A stretch of 64,000 bases of DNA, taken from the NCBI RefSeq assembly GCF_023953965.1, contig NZ_JAMLIX010000001.1:1798501-1862500 (forward strand). The letters run 5' to 3'. The translations under genes and the position numbers were made by a program. Positions within the stretch are counted from its first letter, which is position 1. Every line of letters starts with the position of its first letter. Below the pieces are notes generated by a model that was not told the origin of the DNA, ran no database searches, and saw only the letters and a program-made list of their open reading frames with translations. Positions 23,334 to 32,434 of the stretch are shown one piece after another. Source of the stretch: Bosea sp. (in: a-proteobacteria). GTDB taxonomy: Bacteria; Pseudomonadota; Alphaproteobacteria; Rhizobiales; Beijerinckiaceae.

Positions 23334-25748
23334 TCAGGCGAGCTCGAAGGATTCCTCCAGCACGTCGCGCGAATCGAGGCCGAGCTGCACGTTGAACTGG
23401 CCGCTCTCGACCACCTCCTTCAGCGCGCCGTTGACGAATTTGAGCTGCTCGGGGCCGATCTCGAAGCGCACCACGCGGCTCTCGCCGGGCTTGAGCGTCA
23501 GCTTCTGGAAGCCTTTCAGCTCCTTGATCGGCCGGGCGATCGAGGCATAAGGATCGGCGATGTAGAGCTGGACGACGTTGGCGCCCTCATAGCGGCCGGT
23601 GTTGGTCAGCGTCGCCTCGGCGGTCAGGCTCTGGCCCCGCGTGATGCGGCTGGCCGAGAGCTTGAGGCCGGTCAGGGTGAAGCTGCTGAAGCTCAACCCG
23701 TAGCCGAAGGGGTAGAGCGCGCCCTGCTCCTCCTCGAAATATTGCGAGGTGTAGTTGCCGGGCTTGCCCGGCGTGAAGGGACGCCCGATCCTGAGCGCGT
23801 TGTAATAGGTCGGGATCTGCCCGGCCGAGCGCGGGAAGCTGATCGGCAGCTTGGCCGCGGGGTTGTGGTCGCCGAACAGGATGTCGGCGATTGCATTGCC
23901 GCCCTCGGTGCCGGCATGCCAGCTTTCCAGCAGCGCGTCGGCATTCTCCTTCTCCCAGCCGATGGCGAGCGGGCGCCCGTTCATCAGCACGACGACGAGC
24001 GGCTTGCCGGTCGCCTTCAGCGCCTGGAGCAGCCGGCGCTGCGAGCCCGGGATCTCGATGGTGACGCGGCTCGAGGCCTCATGCGACATGCCGCGCAGCT
24101 CGCCGACCACGGCGATCACCACATCGGCCTGACCCGCGACCGCGACGGCCTCCGCGATCATCGCCTCGATCGGGCGGGGGTCCTGGATGACTTCCGGGTT
24201 GTCCCAGTTCAGGAAGTTGAGGTAGTCGACGGTCTTCTGGTCGTCGAGGACGTTGGCGCCGCGCGCGGTGAGGAGCTTCGCCTTGCCTTCGATCGCCTTC
24301 TCGATGCCGGCCTTGATCGTGACGGCCTGCCCGGCCACGGCCTGCGCCGACCAGCTTCCCAGGATGTCGAGCCCGGAATCGGCCAGCGGCCCGACGAGCG
24401 CGATGGTGCCTTCTCGCTTCAGCGGCAGGGTCTGGTTGCGGTTCTCCAGCAGCACGATGGTGTCGCGGGCGATCTCGCGCGCCGGCTCGCGGTGCAGGCG
24501 GTCGCTGGAGCGCACATCGGCGGGGTCGTCCTCCGGCTTGCCCATGCGCAGGAACGGGTCGGCGAACAGGCCCATGTCGTATTTCGCACCGAGCACCTCG
24601 CGCACGCGGGCGTCGAGCTCGGCCATCCTGATCTCGCCCGAGGCGATGAGGCCCGGCACCTCGGCGAGATAGACCTGGTCGGCCATGCTGAGGTCGATCC
24701 CGGCCCTGATCGCGAGCTTGGCCGCCTCGCGGTTGTCGCGGGCGACGCCGTGCCGCGTCAATTCGGTGATCGCGCCGTGATCGCTGACGGTGACGCCCTC
24801 GAAGCCCCATTGCCGGCGCAGCAGATGCTGCAGCAGCCAGGTATTGGAGCTCGCCGGCACGCCGTTGATCGAGTTGAGCGCGACCATGACGCCGCCGGCC
24901 CCGGCCTCGATCGCGGCGCGGTAGGGCGGAAGGTAGACCTGGTGCATGCGCAGCGGGCTCATATCGACCGTGTTGTAGTCGCGCCCGCCCTCGACCGCGC
25001 CATAGAGCGCGAAATGCTTGACGGCGGCCATGATCGTATCGGGCCGATCGGGCGAGGAGCCCTGGAAGCCGCGCACGGCAGCCCGGGCGCAGGCGCTGAC
25101 GAGATGGGGGTCCTCGCCGAAGCCCTCGGAGGTGCGGCCCCAGCGCGGATCGTGGCTGATGTCGACCATCGGCGCGAAGGTCATGTCGACGCCGTCGTTG
25201 CAGGCCTCGATCGCCGAGACGCGGGCCATGCGCTCGATCACGGCCATGTCGAAGCTTGCGGCGAGCCCGAGCGGGATCGGGAAGGCGGTGCGATGGCCGT
25301 GCACCACGTCATAGGCGAAGAACAGCGGGATCTTCAGGCGGCTGCGCGTGACGGCGGCCTCCTGGAGCGGCCGGTTGTCGCGCCGGACCACGGTGTTGAA
25401 CGAGCCGGCGATGCGACCGGCGGCGGCCTCGTCCATCAGCCTGGCATGCGGCATCTCCGGGCCGATGCTGATCAGGCGCAACTGGCCGACCTTCTCGTCC
25501 ACGGTCATCCGGGCGATCAGGCCCTCGATGAAAGCCTTCTTCTTCCCGGCCGGATCGGCGGCGCGCGCCCGCCTGGGCCGTGCCGCGGCGGGGCCGGCGG
25601 CCATGCCCGCCACGAAGGCGGCCGAGGCCATGGCGCTGAGAGCCTGCCGCCGGGACAGGCCGCTCTTCGTCTCGTCCTGGCAGGGCGTCGCCTCCGGACC
25701 GTCCAGGGCCGGTGCAGCGTTCGAATGATCCATGCTGAGTTCGTTCAT
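23334..25748 (-). CDS. Beta-glucosidase, glycoside hydrolase family 3
   Basis: An 804-residue GH3 enzyme of the BglX type, probably periplasmic. A twin-arginine signal is visible (GLSRRQALSAM, RR at about 33-34, then an Ala-rich core). The order is GH3 N-terminal barrel, C-terminal domain and fibronectin III-like domain (around LTNTGRYEGANVVQLYI). The nucleophile Asp is in GFEGVTVSDHGAI. ATG at 25748 is used; an ATG five codons later is possible, and neither has a strong ribosome site. It should release glucose from beta-glucans. It diverges from an OpgG/OpgD-like gene, so a role in periplasmic-glucan turnover is plausible. Confidence 0.92.
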   Translation of the reverse strand: MNELSMDHSNAAPALDGPEATPCQDETKSGLSRRQALSAMASAAFVAGMAAGPAAARPRRARAADPAGKKKAFIEGLIARMTVDEKVGQLRLISIGPEMPHARLMDEAAAGRIAGSFNTVVRRDNRPLQEAAVTRSRLKIPLFFAYDVVHGHRTAFPIPLGLAASFDMAVIERMARVSAIEACNDGVDMTFAPMVDISHDPRWGRTSEGFGEDPHLVSACARAAVRGFQGSSPDRPDTIMAAVKHFALYGAVEGGRDYNTVDMSPLRMHQVYLPPYRAAIEAGAGGVMVALNSINGVPASSNTWLLQHLLRRQWGFEGVTVSDHGAITELTRHGVARDNREAAKLAIRAGIDLSMADQVYLAEVPGLIASGEIRMAELDARVREVLGAKYDMGLFADPFLRMGKPEDDPADVRSSDRLHREPAREIARDTIVLLENRNQTLPLKREGTIALVGPLADSGLDILGSWSAQAVAGQAVTIKAGIEKAIEGKAKLLTARGANVLDDQKTVDYLNFLNWDNPEVIQDPRPIEAMIAEAVAVAGQADVVIAVVGELRGMSHEASSRVTIEIPGSQRRLLQALKATGKPLVVVLMNGRPLAIGWEKENADALLESWHAGTEGGNAIADILFGDHNPAAKLPISFPRSAGQIPTYYNALRIGRPFTPGKPGNYTSQYFEEEQGALYPFGYGLSFSSFTLTGLKLSASRITRGQSLTAEATLTNTGRYEGANVVQLYIADPYASIARPIKELKGFQKLTLKPGESRVVRFEIGPEQLKFVNGALKEVVESGQFNVQLGLDSRDVLEESFELA

Positions 25749-25909
25749 CTGGGTTGAGGACGGCGAAGGGTGGCGCGGGAACGGTTCGGGGAGAACGACG
25801 CTGATTCCTTGACCCTTGTCGCGATGATGGGCATTTGTGCTCGGATGTGCCGCTGCCAACAGGGGACGGGCGTGCCCCGTCCTGCCGATTCCTCCTTTAA
25901 GGAGCCCGT
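25749..25909. promoter_or_regulatory. Divergent promoter region with GC hairpin
   Basis: A 160-bp region between divergent GH3 and OpgG-like genes. GGACGGG (25864-25870) pairs with CCCGTCC (25876-25882) with a 5-nt loop. The ribosome site AAGGAG of the plus-strand gene sits in a near-perfect palindrome (CTCCTT-T-AAGGAG, 25892-25904). Both could affect translation of the OpgG-like gene. Confidence 0.45.
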
Positions 25910-27574
25910 TTGAACTTGTCGACCCGTTCCGCCGGCGGGGCCTGCGTCATGGCCCGGTTTTCTTCCGCCGTCCGACGGCTCGCGCTCGGCTGGCTTGCCG
26001 CGGCGGCTGTCGCCGCCGGCATGCCGGCGCTTGCGCAGCAGCGTCCGGGTTTCGGGCTCGACGCGGTGATCGCGAAGGCGAAGGCGCTGGCGGACGCACC
26101 TTATGTCGCGCCGGTCTCGAATCTGCCTGACGTCTTCAGCAAGATGCAGTTCGCCGACTACCAGAAGATGCAGCCGCGCGCCGACCGCTTCGCCTGGATG
26201 GAATACAAGACGCCCTTCAAGCTCGCCTTCTACCATCAGGGCATGCAGTTCAACACGCCGGTCAGGATCAGCGAGATCGTCGACGGCGTGGCCCGGGAGA
26301 TCCCCTACGATTCCGGGCGCTTCGATTTCGCCGACCTGCATTTCGACCGCGAGGCTACAGCCAAGCTCGGCTGGGCCGGCTTCCGGGTGGTCTATCCGGT
26401 CAACCGGCCCGACAAGCTCGACGAGGTCATGAGCGTGCTGGGCGCGAGCTATTTCCGCGTGATCGGCAAGGGGCAGATCTACGGCCTGTCCGGGCGGGGG
26501 CTGGCGATCGACACCGGCCTGCCGATCGCGGAGGAATTTCCCGCCTTCCGCGAATTCTGGCTGCGCCGCCCCAGGCCGAAGGAGCGGCATCTGACCTTCT
26601 ATGCGCTGATGGATTCGGTCAGGGCCTCGGGCGCCTATGAATTCACGCTCACGCCGGGCGCGGATGCAGTGCTCGGCGTCAAGGCGCGCATCTTCCTGCG
26701 GCAGGGCGCCGCGCCGACGACGCTCGGCATCGCGCCTTTGACCAGCATGTTCCTCTATGGCCCGCAGCAGCCCTCGCCGACGCCGAATTTCCGCCCCGCG
26801 ATCCATGATTCCAACGGGCTCTCGGTGCGCCTCAGCACCGGCGAATGGATCTGGCGCCCGCTCGTCAACCCGCCCATGGTGGCGATCAGCGACATTCCGG
26901 CGGAGAATCCGAAGGGCTTCGGCCTGTTGCAGCGCGGGCGCGACTTCTCGCGCTACGAGGATTTGAAGGACCGCTACGACCTGCGCCCGAGCGCCTGGAT
27001 CGAGCCGACCAACGACTGGGGCAAGGGCAATGTCCGGCTCGTCGAGATCCCGACGGCGGACGAGACCAACGACAACATCGTCGCGCTGTGGGTGCCCGGA
27101 AGCATGCCGGCGCCCGGCGAGCCGATGCGCTTCGACTACCGCATGCACTGGACCATGGACGAGCCGGCGCTGATGACGGGCGGGCTGTCGCATGTCTGGC
27201 AGACCATGCGCGCGACCGGCGAGATCTACCAGTCCAACCTGATCCGCGCCGGCGACGGCACGCTGGCCTTCCTGATCGATTTCAAAGGGCCTTCGCTGCG
27301 CAAGCTGCCGCCGGAGGCTCGCCCCGAGGCCGTGGTCGGCGCCAACGACAATGTCGAGATCGTCGGCAGCGAGCTGCAGCCCAACCCCGCCATCCGGGGC
27401 TGGCGCCTCAGCTATCGGATCAGGATCAGGAACCCGGCGCTTTCCTCCGATCTGACGGCGTCGTTGAAGCTCGGCGAGCGCACACTTACCGAAACCTGGA
27501 GGTTCAGGCTGCCGCCCGCGCCGACCGCGACGGACAGGGAAGCCTATCTCAACCGCTTCAAGGCGATGGAATAG
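25910..27574 (+). CDS. Periplasmic glucan biosynthesis protein, OpgG/OpgD-like
   Basis: A 554-residue secreted protein of the MdoG/OpgG-OpgD family, which acts on the backbone of osmoregulated periplasmic glucans. A signal peptide is seen around residues 20-42 (LALGWLAAAAVAAGMPALAQ). Conserved features include YHQGMQFNTPV and the C-terminal immunoglobulin-like domain. TTG at 25910 is used since AAGGAG lies five bases upstream; ATG at 25949 is an alternative. No opgH-like glucosyltransferase lies nearby. It faces away from a GH3 beta-glucosidase. Its stop TAG is followed by AGCCGG, resembling but not matching the repeat starts. Confidence 0.92.
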   Translation: MNLSTRSAGGACVMARFSSAVRRLALGWLAAAAVAAGMPALAQQRPGFGLDAVIAKAKALADAPYVAPVSNLPDVFSKMQFADYQKMQPRADRFAWMEYKTPFKLAFYHQGMQFNTPVRISEIVDGVAREIPYDSGRFDFADLHFDREATAKLGWAGFRVVYPVNRPDKLDEVMSVLGASYFRVIGKGQIYGLSGRGLAIDTGLPIAEEFPAFREFWLRRPRPKERHLTFYALMDSVRASGAYEFTLTPGADAVLGVKARIFLRQGAAPTTLGIAPLTSMFLYGPQQPSPTPNFRPAIHDSNGLSVRLSTGEWIWRPLVNPPMVAISDIPAENPKGFGLLQRGRDFSRYEDLKDRYDLRPSAWIEPTNDWGKGNVRLVEIPTADETNDNIVALWVPGSMPAPGEPMRFDYRMHWTMDEPALMTGGLSHVWQTMRATGEIYQSNLIRAGDGTLAFLIDFKGPSLRKLPPEARPEAVVGANDNVEIVGSELQPNPAIRGWRLSYRIRIRNPALSSDLTASLKLGERTLTETWRFRLPPAPTATDREAYLNRFKAME

Positions 27575-27631
27575 AGCCGGATTCGACCATCCAGCCATCG
27601 TGATTGCTTCGCTCGCAATGACGGGGAACCG

Positions 27632-28978
27632 TCAGGCCGCGTCGGTCGCCTCGGCCCGCTGCGCTTGCGTCAATCCGCGGCCGACGTCGAGATAGGTGAA
27701 GCCCTTCGCCCTGACCTGCTCGGCGCGGTAGACGTTGCGCAGGTCGATCAGGACCGGCGCCGCCATCGCGGCCTTGACGCGGTCGAGATCGAGCGCGCGG
27801 AAGATGTTCCATTCCGTCACGATGACGGCGGCGTCCGCCCCCGCCACGCAGGCATAGGGGTCGGCTGCGTAGACGACGCCCGCCGGCAGCACCGCCTTCG
27901 CCTGCTCCATCCCTTCCGGATCATAGGCGCGGATCACGGCGCCGCCGTCCTGCAAGGCGGTTACGACCGCGATCGAGGGCGCATCGCGCATGTCGTCGGT
28001 GTTCGGCTTGAAGGTCAGGCCCAATACCGCGATCGTCTTGCCCCTGACCGAGCCGCCGCAGGCGGCGACGACCTTGCGCGCCATGGCGCGCTTGCGCTGG
28101 TCGTTCACCGCAGCGACCGTCTCGACGATGCGGGTCGGCGTGCCGTGATCCTGCGCCGTCTTGATCAGGGCGAGCGTATCCTTCGGGAAGCAGGAGCCGC
28201 CATAGCCCGGCCCGGCATGCAGGAACTTGCCGCCGATGCGGTTGTCGAGCCCCATGCCGCGGGCGACGTCCTGGACATTGGCGCCGACCTGCTCGCACAG
28301 ATCCGCGATCTCGTTGATGAAGGTGATCTTGGTCGCGAGGAAGGCGTTGGCGGCATATTTCGTCAGCTCGGCGGTGCGCCGGCCGGTGTTCAGGATCGGC
28401 GCGCTATTGAGGTAGAGCGGCCGGTAGATATCCGCCATCACCTCGCGGGCGCGGGCGTCCTCCGCGCCGATGACGATGCGGTCGGGCCGCTTGAAATCCT
28501 CGATCGCGGCGCCCTCGCGCAGGAATTCCGGGTTGGAGACCACCGCGAATTCGGCATCGGGCCTGAGCTCGCGCATGATCCGCTCGACCTCGTCGCCGGT
28601 GCCGACCGGGACCGTCGACTTGGTGACGATCACGGTGTAGCCGGAGAGCGCCTGCGCGATCTCGCGGGCGGCGGCATGGACATAGGACAGATCGGCGAAG
28701 CCGTCGCCGCGGCGCGAGGGCGTGCCGACGGCGATGAAGACGGCATCCGCCCCCGCCACCGGCCCGGCGAGATCGGTGGTGAAGGACAAACGCCCGGCGG
28801 CGGCGTTGCCGCGGACGAGCTCCGACAGGCCGGGCTCGAAGATCGGGATCTCGCCCCGCTTCAGCGCCGCGACCTTGCTCTCGAGCTTGTCGACGCAGAC
28901 GACCTCGTGCCCGAAATCGGCAAGGCAGGCGCCGGAGACCAGCCCGACATAGCCCGAGCCGACCATGACGATCTTCAT
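27632..28978 (-). CDS. ugd: UDP-glucose 6-dehydrogenase
   Basis: A 448-residue enzyme that oxidises UDP-glucose to UDP-glucuronate in two steps, supplying uronic acid for the capsule or EPS. The NAD site GSGYVGLVSGACLADFGH opens the protein and the catalytic Cys is in GYGGSCFPKD. ATG at 28978 follows GGAG. It lies at the 3' end of the EPS locus, same strand, separated from the previous gene by a repeat B copy with a strong hairpin, so it may have its own promoter. The glucuronate product fits the amidotransferase-like gene further upstream. Confidence 0.95.
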   Translation of the reverse strand: MKIVMVGSGYVGLVSGACLADFGHEVVCVDKLESKVAALKRGEIPIFEPGLSELVRGNAAAGRLSFTTDLAGPVAGADAVFIAVGTPSRRGDGFADLSYVHAAAREIAQALSGYTVIVTKSTVPVGTGDEVERIMRELRPDAEFAVVSNPEFLREGAAIEDFKRPDRIVIGAEDARAREVMADIYRPLYLNSAPILNTGRRTAELTKYAANAFLATKITFINEIADLCEQVGANVQDVARGMGLDNRIGGKFLHAGPGYGGSCFPKDTLALIKTAQDHGTPTRIVETVAAVNDQRKRAMARKVVAACGGSVRGKTIAVLGLTFKPNTDDMRDAPSIAVVTALQDGGAVIRAYDPEGMEQAKAVLPAGVVYAADPYACVAGADAAVIVTEWNIFRALDLDRVKAAMAAPVLIDLRNVYRAEQVRAKGFTYLDVGRGLTQAQRAEATDAA

Positions 28979-29058
28979 CGGCAACTCCAGAAGAGAGAAC
29001 GTACGAACACCGCTATAGCCTGCCCGTGCCGCGACGGCGAGCCTGAGCGGGGGGCTTC

Positions 29059-29164
29059 CTAGAGCATTTTCGAGCGAAGTGGATACCGGTTCGCGTGAAG
29101 AAAATGCGATAAAACAAAGACCTAGAGCAATTCCGCGATTCGGAGAATCGCGGAATTGCTCTAG
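29059..29164. repeat. Dispersed repeat B, copy 2 with 20-bp hairpin
   Basis: Left end CTAGAGCATTTTCGAGCG, right end a perfect hairpin: 29122-29141 (CTAGAGCAATTCCGCGATTC) pairs with 29145-29164 over 20 bp with loop GGA. The last bases (29161-29163) are, on the minus strand, the TAG stop codon of the neighbouring gene. The hairpin can act as a 3' end for that gene's transcript. Confidence 0.9.
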
Positions 29165-30006
29165 CGGAACGTGACGCCGAGCATGTCGATCTGCGCGATG
29201 ATGGCACGCCGCCGCCGTGTCGGCTCGCGGTCCGGCTGGCGGCGGATATGGGTGGCGAGGAGGGCGCGCGTCTTCGGGCCGGCCGCGACGTAAAAGGCGG
29301 CGATGTCCCGCGGCGCATAGTGCTCGGCGATCTTGAGCAGGTCGCCCGAAAGCGCGGAAGCCAGCTCGTCGTCGCCGGCCTCGACCCGGCTGGCGACGAA
29401 GCGCGCGCGCATGTCAAGGATCCAGCCCTCGGCCGGCGCCAGCCAGTAGGAGCGCATCAGGGCGCTGTGCACCTCCTCGGCGGGCGCCAGGCGCAAATCC
29501 AGCAGCAAGGCCCGTTGCAGCCAGGCGTTGCCGTCGGTCGGCGTGCAGGTCAGGCGTGCGGTGACGACATCCTCGGCGGCGCGTCCGCGCGCGGCGATCT
29601 CGGCCGGGTCCATGGGTGGGACTGCACGGGCTGCGGCGTCTATGGCATCGCGGCGCGACAGCCGGCCGATCGCCTCGACGGCGCTGGGCTGCGTCGCCGG
29701 GGCAGTGGCCGCGGCTGCCCGAGCTTGCGTCTCGCGTATGGCGAGGATGGCCTGTTCGAGCCGGCGCAGGCTGATCGAGACGCCGGCTCTGCCGAGATCG
29801 TCGAGACAGCTCGCCATGGCGGTCCGGACCGCGCCGGTGCTCTCGACCCGGTCGAGGAGGTCCTCGGAGGTGGGCTTGCCCTGGTCGATCAGGTTGGCGA
29901 TGCGCAGCGCATCCGACGACGCCCAGTAGCGAGCCAGGCCCTGCAGGCCGATCAGGCCGAAGCCCGCGGCCAATGCCAGCGACAGGATGCGCGCGGTGAA
30001 ATCCAT
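29161..30006 (-). CDS. Membrane-anchored protein of unknown function in EPS locus
   Basis: A 281-residue protein with a single N-terminal hydrophobic span (ILSLALAAGFGLIGLQGLA) and a long Ala-rich helical body, probably exported with an uncleaved anchor. Helical segments around DGNAWLQRALLLDLRL and the region after it look like TPR-type repeats, suggesting a scaffold. I do not recognise a named family. It starts 10 bp after the BY-kinase stop, so the two are surely co-transcribed; a role in polysaccharide length control or assembly is likely by context only. Its TAG stop lies in the end of repeat B. Confidence 0.75.
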   Translation of the reverse strand: MDFTARILSLALAAGFGLIGLQGLARYWASSDALRIANLIDQGKPTSEDLLDRVESTGAVRTAMASCLDDLGRAGVSISLRRLEQAILAIRETQARAAAATAPATQPSAVEAIGRLSRRDAIDAAARAVPPMDPAEIAARGRAAEDVVTARLTCTPTDGNAWLQRALLLDLRLAPAEEVHSALMRSYWLAPAEGWILDMRARFVASRVEAGDDELASALSGDLLKIAEHYAPRDIAAFYVAAGPKTRALLATHIRRQPDREPTRRRRAIIAQIDMLGVTFR

Positions 30007-30016
30007 CGCCCGGCCC

Positions 30017-32353
30017 TCAGGCGGATGGCTTGCTCGCGTCGGTGTAATATTTCCCGTAGCGACCGTAATAATAATATTTGGAATCGGCCTTGTTATACGA
30101 CTGCATCAGCTTCGTATCGGCCTTGTTGAACAGGATTCCGACGCATTTGTCGTAGAGGGTCGGATCGTCCTGGAGAGCGCTTCTGACCACGGCGCGCGGC
30201 GTCTTGCCCCATTCGACCACGAAGACGAAGCCGTCGAACAGGCGTCCGGCAGCCCTGACGTCGACGACGGGGCCGACAGGGGGAAGATCGACGACGATAT
30301 AGTCGAATTCCGACCCGGCCGCCTGCAAAAGCGCCTCCATCTCGCGCGAGGTCAGGATCTCGCTGCTCTGGGTCAGGCGCTTGCGGGTCACGGCGGGCAG
30401 GAAGGCGAGGTTGCTGTCCGGCTCCATCAGGATCGCATCCTTGAGCGAGCGCTCTCCGCGCAGCACTTCGAGAAGGCCGAATCCGGCGTGCCGGCCGATC
30501 GCGCGCGTCAGCCCCGGATTGCGCAGGTCGGCGTCGATCAGCAGGGTGCGTTCGCCGAGGAAGGCCGTCAGGCTGGCGAAATTCTTCGATGTCGTCGTCT
30601 TGCCCTCGCCCGGCAGCACCGAGACGACGCCTACGATCTTGGCGCCCTCGCGCTTGCCGGCGGTGGCGAGATCGACCTCGACCTTGGCGCTGCGCAGCAC
30701 TTCGGCGAAGCTCGAGAGCGGGGCATCGAGGACGTGCCTCAGGACCGAGGATTGCAGCTGGATATCGCGCGGGTTCGCGCTGGCTTCGCTTGCTGCGAGC
30801 GGCTTCACCTCCACGGCGGGCAAGGTGCCGAGGAACTCCAGGCCCGTCTCGCCGCGAACCTGGGCGCCGACCCGGAACACCCGGTCCCGGAACTCACGCA
30901 AGGCCCCGATGCCGCCGGCCATCGCCAATCCGAGGAAGCCGGCCAGCGCGAGGACGATTCCGGTGCGCGGCGCGCTCGGCGCGATCGGCAAGACCGCGGG
31001 GCTCAGCACGCGCGCTTCGGTCGTCGGCAGGGATTCGCGCTGGATCGCATCCTGATAGCGCTGCAGGAACGTCTGGTAGAGGTTCTTGAAGACCTCCGCC
31101 TCGCGGTCGAGCTCGCGCAGCTGCACCATGGTCTCGTTCGAGACCGCCTTCTGGCCGATGAGCGTGGCCATCGACTCGTTCAGGCTCTTTTCGCGGTTGC
31201 GCGCGATTTCGAGGTCCGAAACATAGGTTTCGGCGATCCGCTGCAGCTCTTCGAAGATCAGCCTCTCATACTGCGTCATCTCGTTGCGCAGGTTGATGAC
31301 CTGGAAATGGTTCTTGCCCAGGCGGCTCGAAAGGTCGGCTTCGGTCTTGGAGGCGCGCAGGTAGCGCGTCCGGAAATCGTTGATGACGGGGTTGCCGAGC
31401 GATTCGGTGACCGCGCCGTCCGCTTTCCCCGAGCGCAGGATGTCGTTGATCTGCTGCAGCTTGGCTTCCGCCTTCGCCGTCTCGGAGCGGGCGGTCGAGA
31501 GCTGGGTGGTCAGCTCCATGAGCTGCTGGTCGGTGACGAGCATCTGGTTGCCGGAGCTGGTCTGGCCGGTGGCGATGATGCCGCGCTCCGCCTTGAACCG
31601 CTGTACCGCGAGGTCGGTCCGCAGCGAGCTCTCCTTGAGCTCCGCCAACCTGTCCTGCATCCAGCCGCTGGCACGCTTGGTGATCTCGAAGCGGGCTTCG
31701 AGCTGGTCTCTGAAATAGGCTTCGGCGAAGGCATCGGCGATCTGTTTGGCGAGCGCCGGATTGGGCGAGGAATAGGAGATCTGAAGGACGTAAGTTCGTG
31801 CGACGCGCCGCACCGTCATGTTGTCGTTGAGCTTGTCGATCGCGTCGCGCCGCGCGCGTTCGGCTTCTTCCTCGGCGAGGACGTCGCGCGAGGTGAACCA
31901 GTTGCGGACATTGAGGACGGAGCGCACGAAGCCGATCGCCGTGCCGATGACGGATGTCTGGTTCGTCGTGAATTCGGGCAGTTTGTCGAGCCCGAGCGCC
32001 TGCACCACGCTCGCGGCGACGCGGTCGGAGCGGATGACCTCGAGCTGGCTGTCGATCGCTCCGGTGTCGAAGGTCAGCTCCGCGATCGAGCCGGCGATCT
32101 GGTCCTGGTTGCGGCGGCTGTCGATCAGGATCGTGGTCGAGGCCGTGTAGATCGGAACGGCCGTGATCAGATAGGCGAGGCCGATCGCGAGCGTGGCGGC
32201 GACGATGACGGCGCCCAGGCGCGCCTGGCGCCGTATCGCGGCGATCAGCTGCTCGAAATCGATGTCGAGCAGCGTGCCTGCGCTGTCTTCGCCGTCGTCA
32301 TGATCGGGCAGGCCGCGTCTGTCGATCTGCGCCCTGTTTCCGAACCCATGCAT
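30017..32353 (-). CDS. Polysaccharide co-polymerase with BY-kinase (Wzc/ExoP type)
   Basis: A 778-residue inner-membrane tyrosine kinase that controls polymer length and export. Domains in order: Wzz region with first membrane span (AVIVAATLAIGLAYLI), long periplasmic coiled coil, second span (TGIVLALAGFLGLAMA), then the kinase. Kinase motifs are complete: Walker A PGEGKTTTSKNF, A' LLIDADLRNPG, Walker B YIVVDLPP. The tail has the tyrosine cluster KYYYYGRYGKYY that is autophosphorylated. ATG at 32353 is preferred; a GTG at 32377 would sit at the edge of the hairpin (32378-32406). It partners the Wza-like gene at 33179. Confidence 0.93.
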   Translation of the reverse strand: MHGFGNRAQIDRRGLPDHDDGEDSAGTLLDIDFEQLIAAIRRQARLGAVIVAATLAIGLAYLITAVPIYTASTTILIDSRRNQDQIAGSIAELTFDTGAIDSQLEVIRSDRVAASVVQALGLDKLPEFTTNQTSVIGTAIGFVRSVLNVRNWFTSRDVLAEEEAERARRDAIDKLNDNMTVRRVARTYVLQISYSSPNPALAKQIADAFAEAYFRDQLEARFEITKRASGWMQDRLAELKESSLRTDLAVQRFKAERGIIATGQTSSGNQMLVTDQQLMELTTQLSTARSETAKAEAKLQQINDILRSGKADGAVTESLGNPVINDFRTRYLRASKTEADLSSRLGKNHFQVINLRNEMTQYERLIFEELQRIAETYVSDLEIARNREKSLNESMATLIGQKAVSNETMVQLRELDREAEVFKNLYQTFLQRYQDAIQRESLPTTEARVLSPAVLPIAPSAPRTGIVLALAGFLGLAMAGGIGALREFRDRVFRVGAQVRGETGLEFLGTLPAVEVKPLAASEASANPRDIQLQSSVLRHVLDAPLSSFAEVLRSAKVEVDLATAGKREGAKIVGVVSVLPGEGKTTTSKNFASLTAFLGERTLLIDADLRNPGLTRAIGRHAGFGLLEVLRGERSLKDAILMEPDSNLAFLPAVTRKRLTQSSEILTSREMEALLQAAGSEFDYIVVDLPPVGPVVDVRAAGRLFDGFVFVVEWGKTPRAVVRSALQDDPTLYDKCVGILFNKADTKLMQSYNKADSKYYYYGRYGKYYTDASKPSA

Positions 32354-32377
32354 GCTTGGCCCGATCGTTACAAACAC

Positions 32378-32406
32378 ATACGCGGAGAGAAATCCTCTCC
32401 GCGTAT
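32378..32406. promoter_or_regulatory. Perfect 12-bp hairpin before the BY-kinase gene
   Basis: ATACGCGGAGAG (32378-32389) pairs perfectly with CTCTCCGCGTAT (32395-32406) around AAATC. On the minus strand it lies between the Gly-rich protein gene and the BY-kinase start, 24 bp before the ATG. There is no clear T-run after it, so it may be an mRNA-stability, attenuation or translation-control element instead of a plain terminator. Confidence 0.7.
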
Positions 32407-32434
32407 CAGGAAAGAAGGTGACGGCACGATGGCA

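Noticed and set aside
23247..25757. 836-residue open frame on the plus strand
   Set aside because: Antisense shadow of the GH3 beta-glucosidase. Composition is extreme and no motif is present, while the minus-strand gene has an intact catalytic region and Tat signal.
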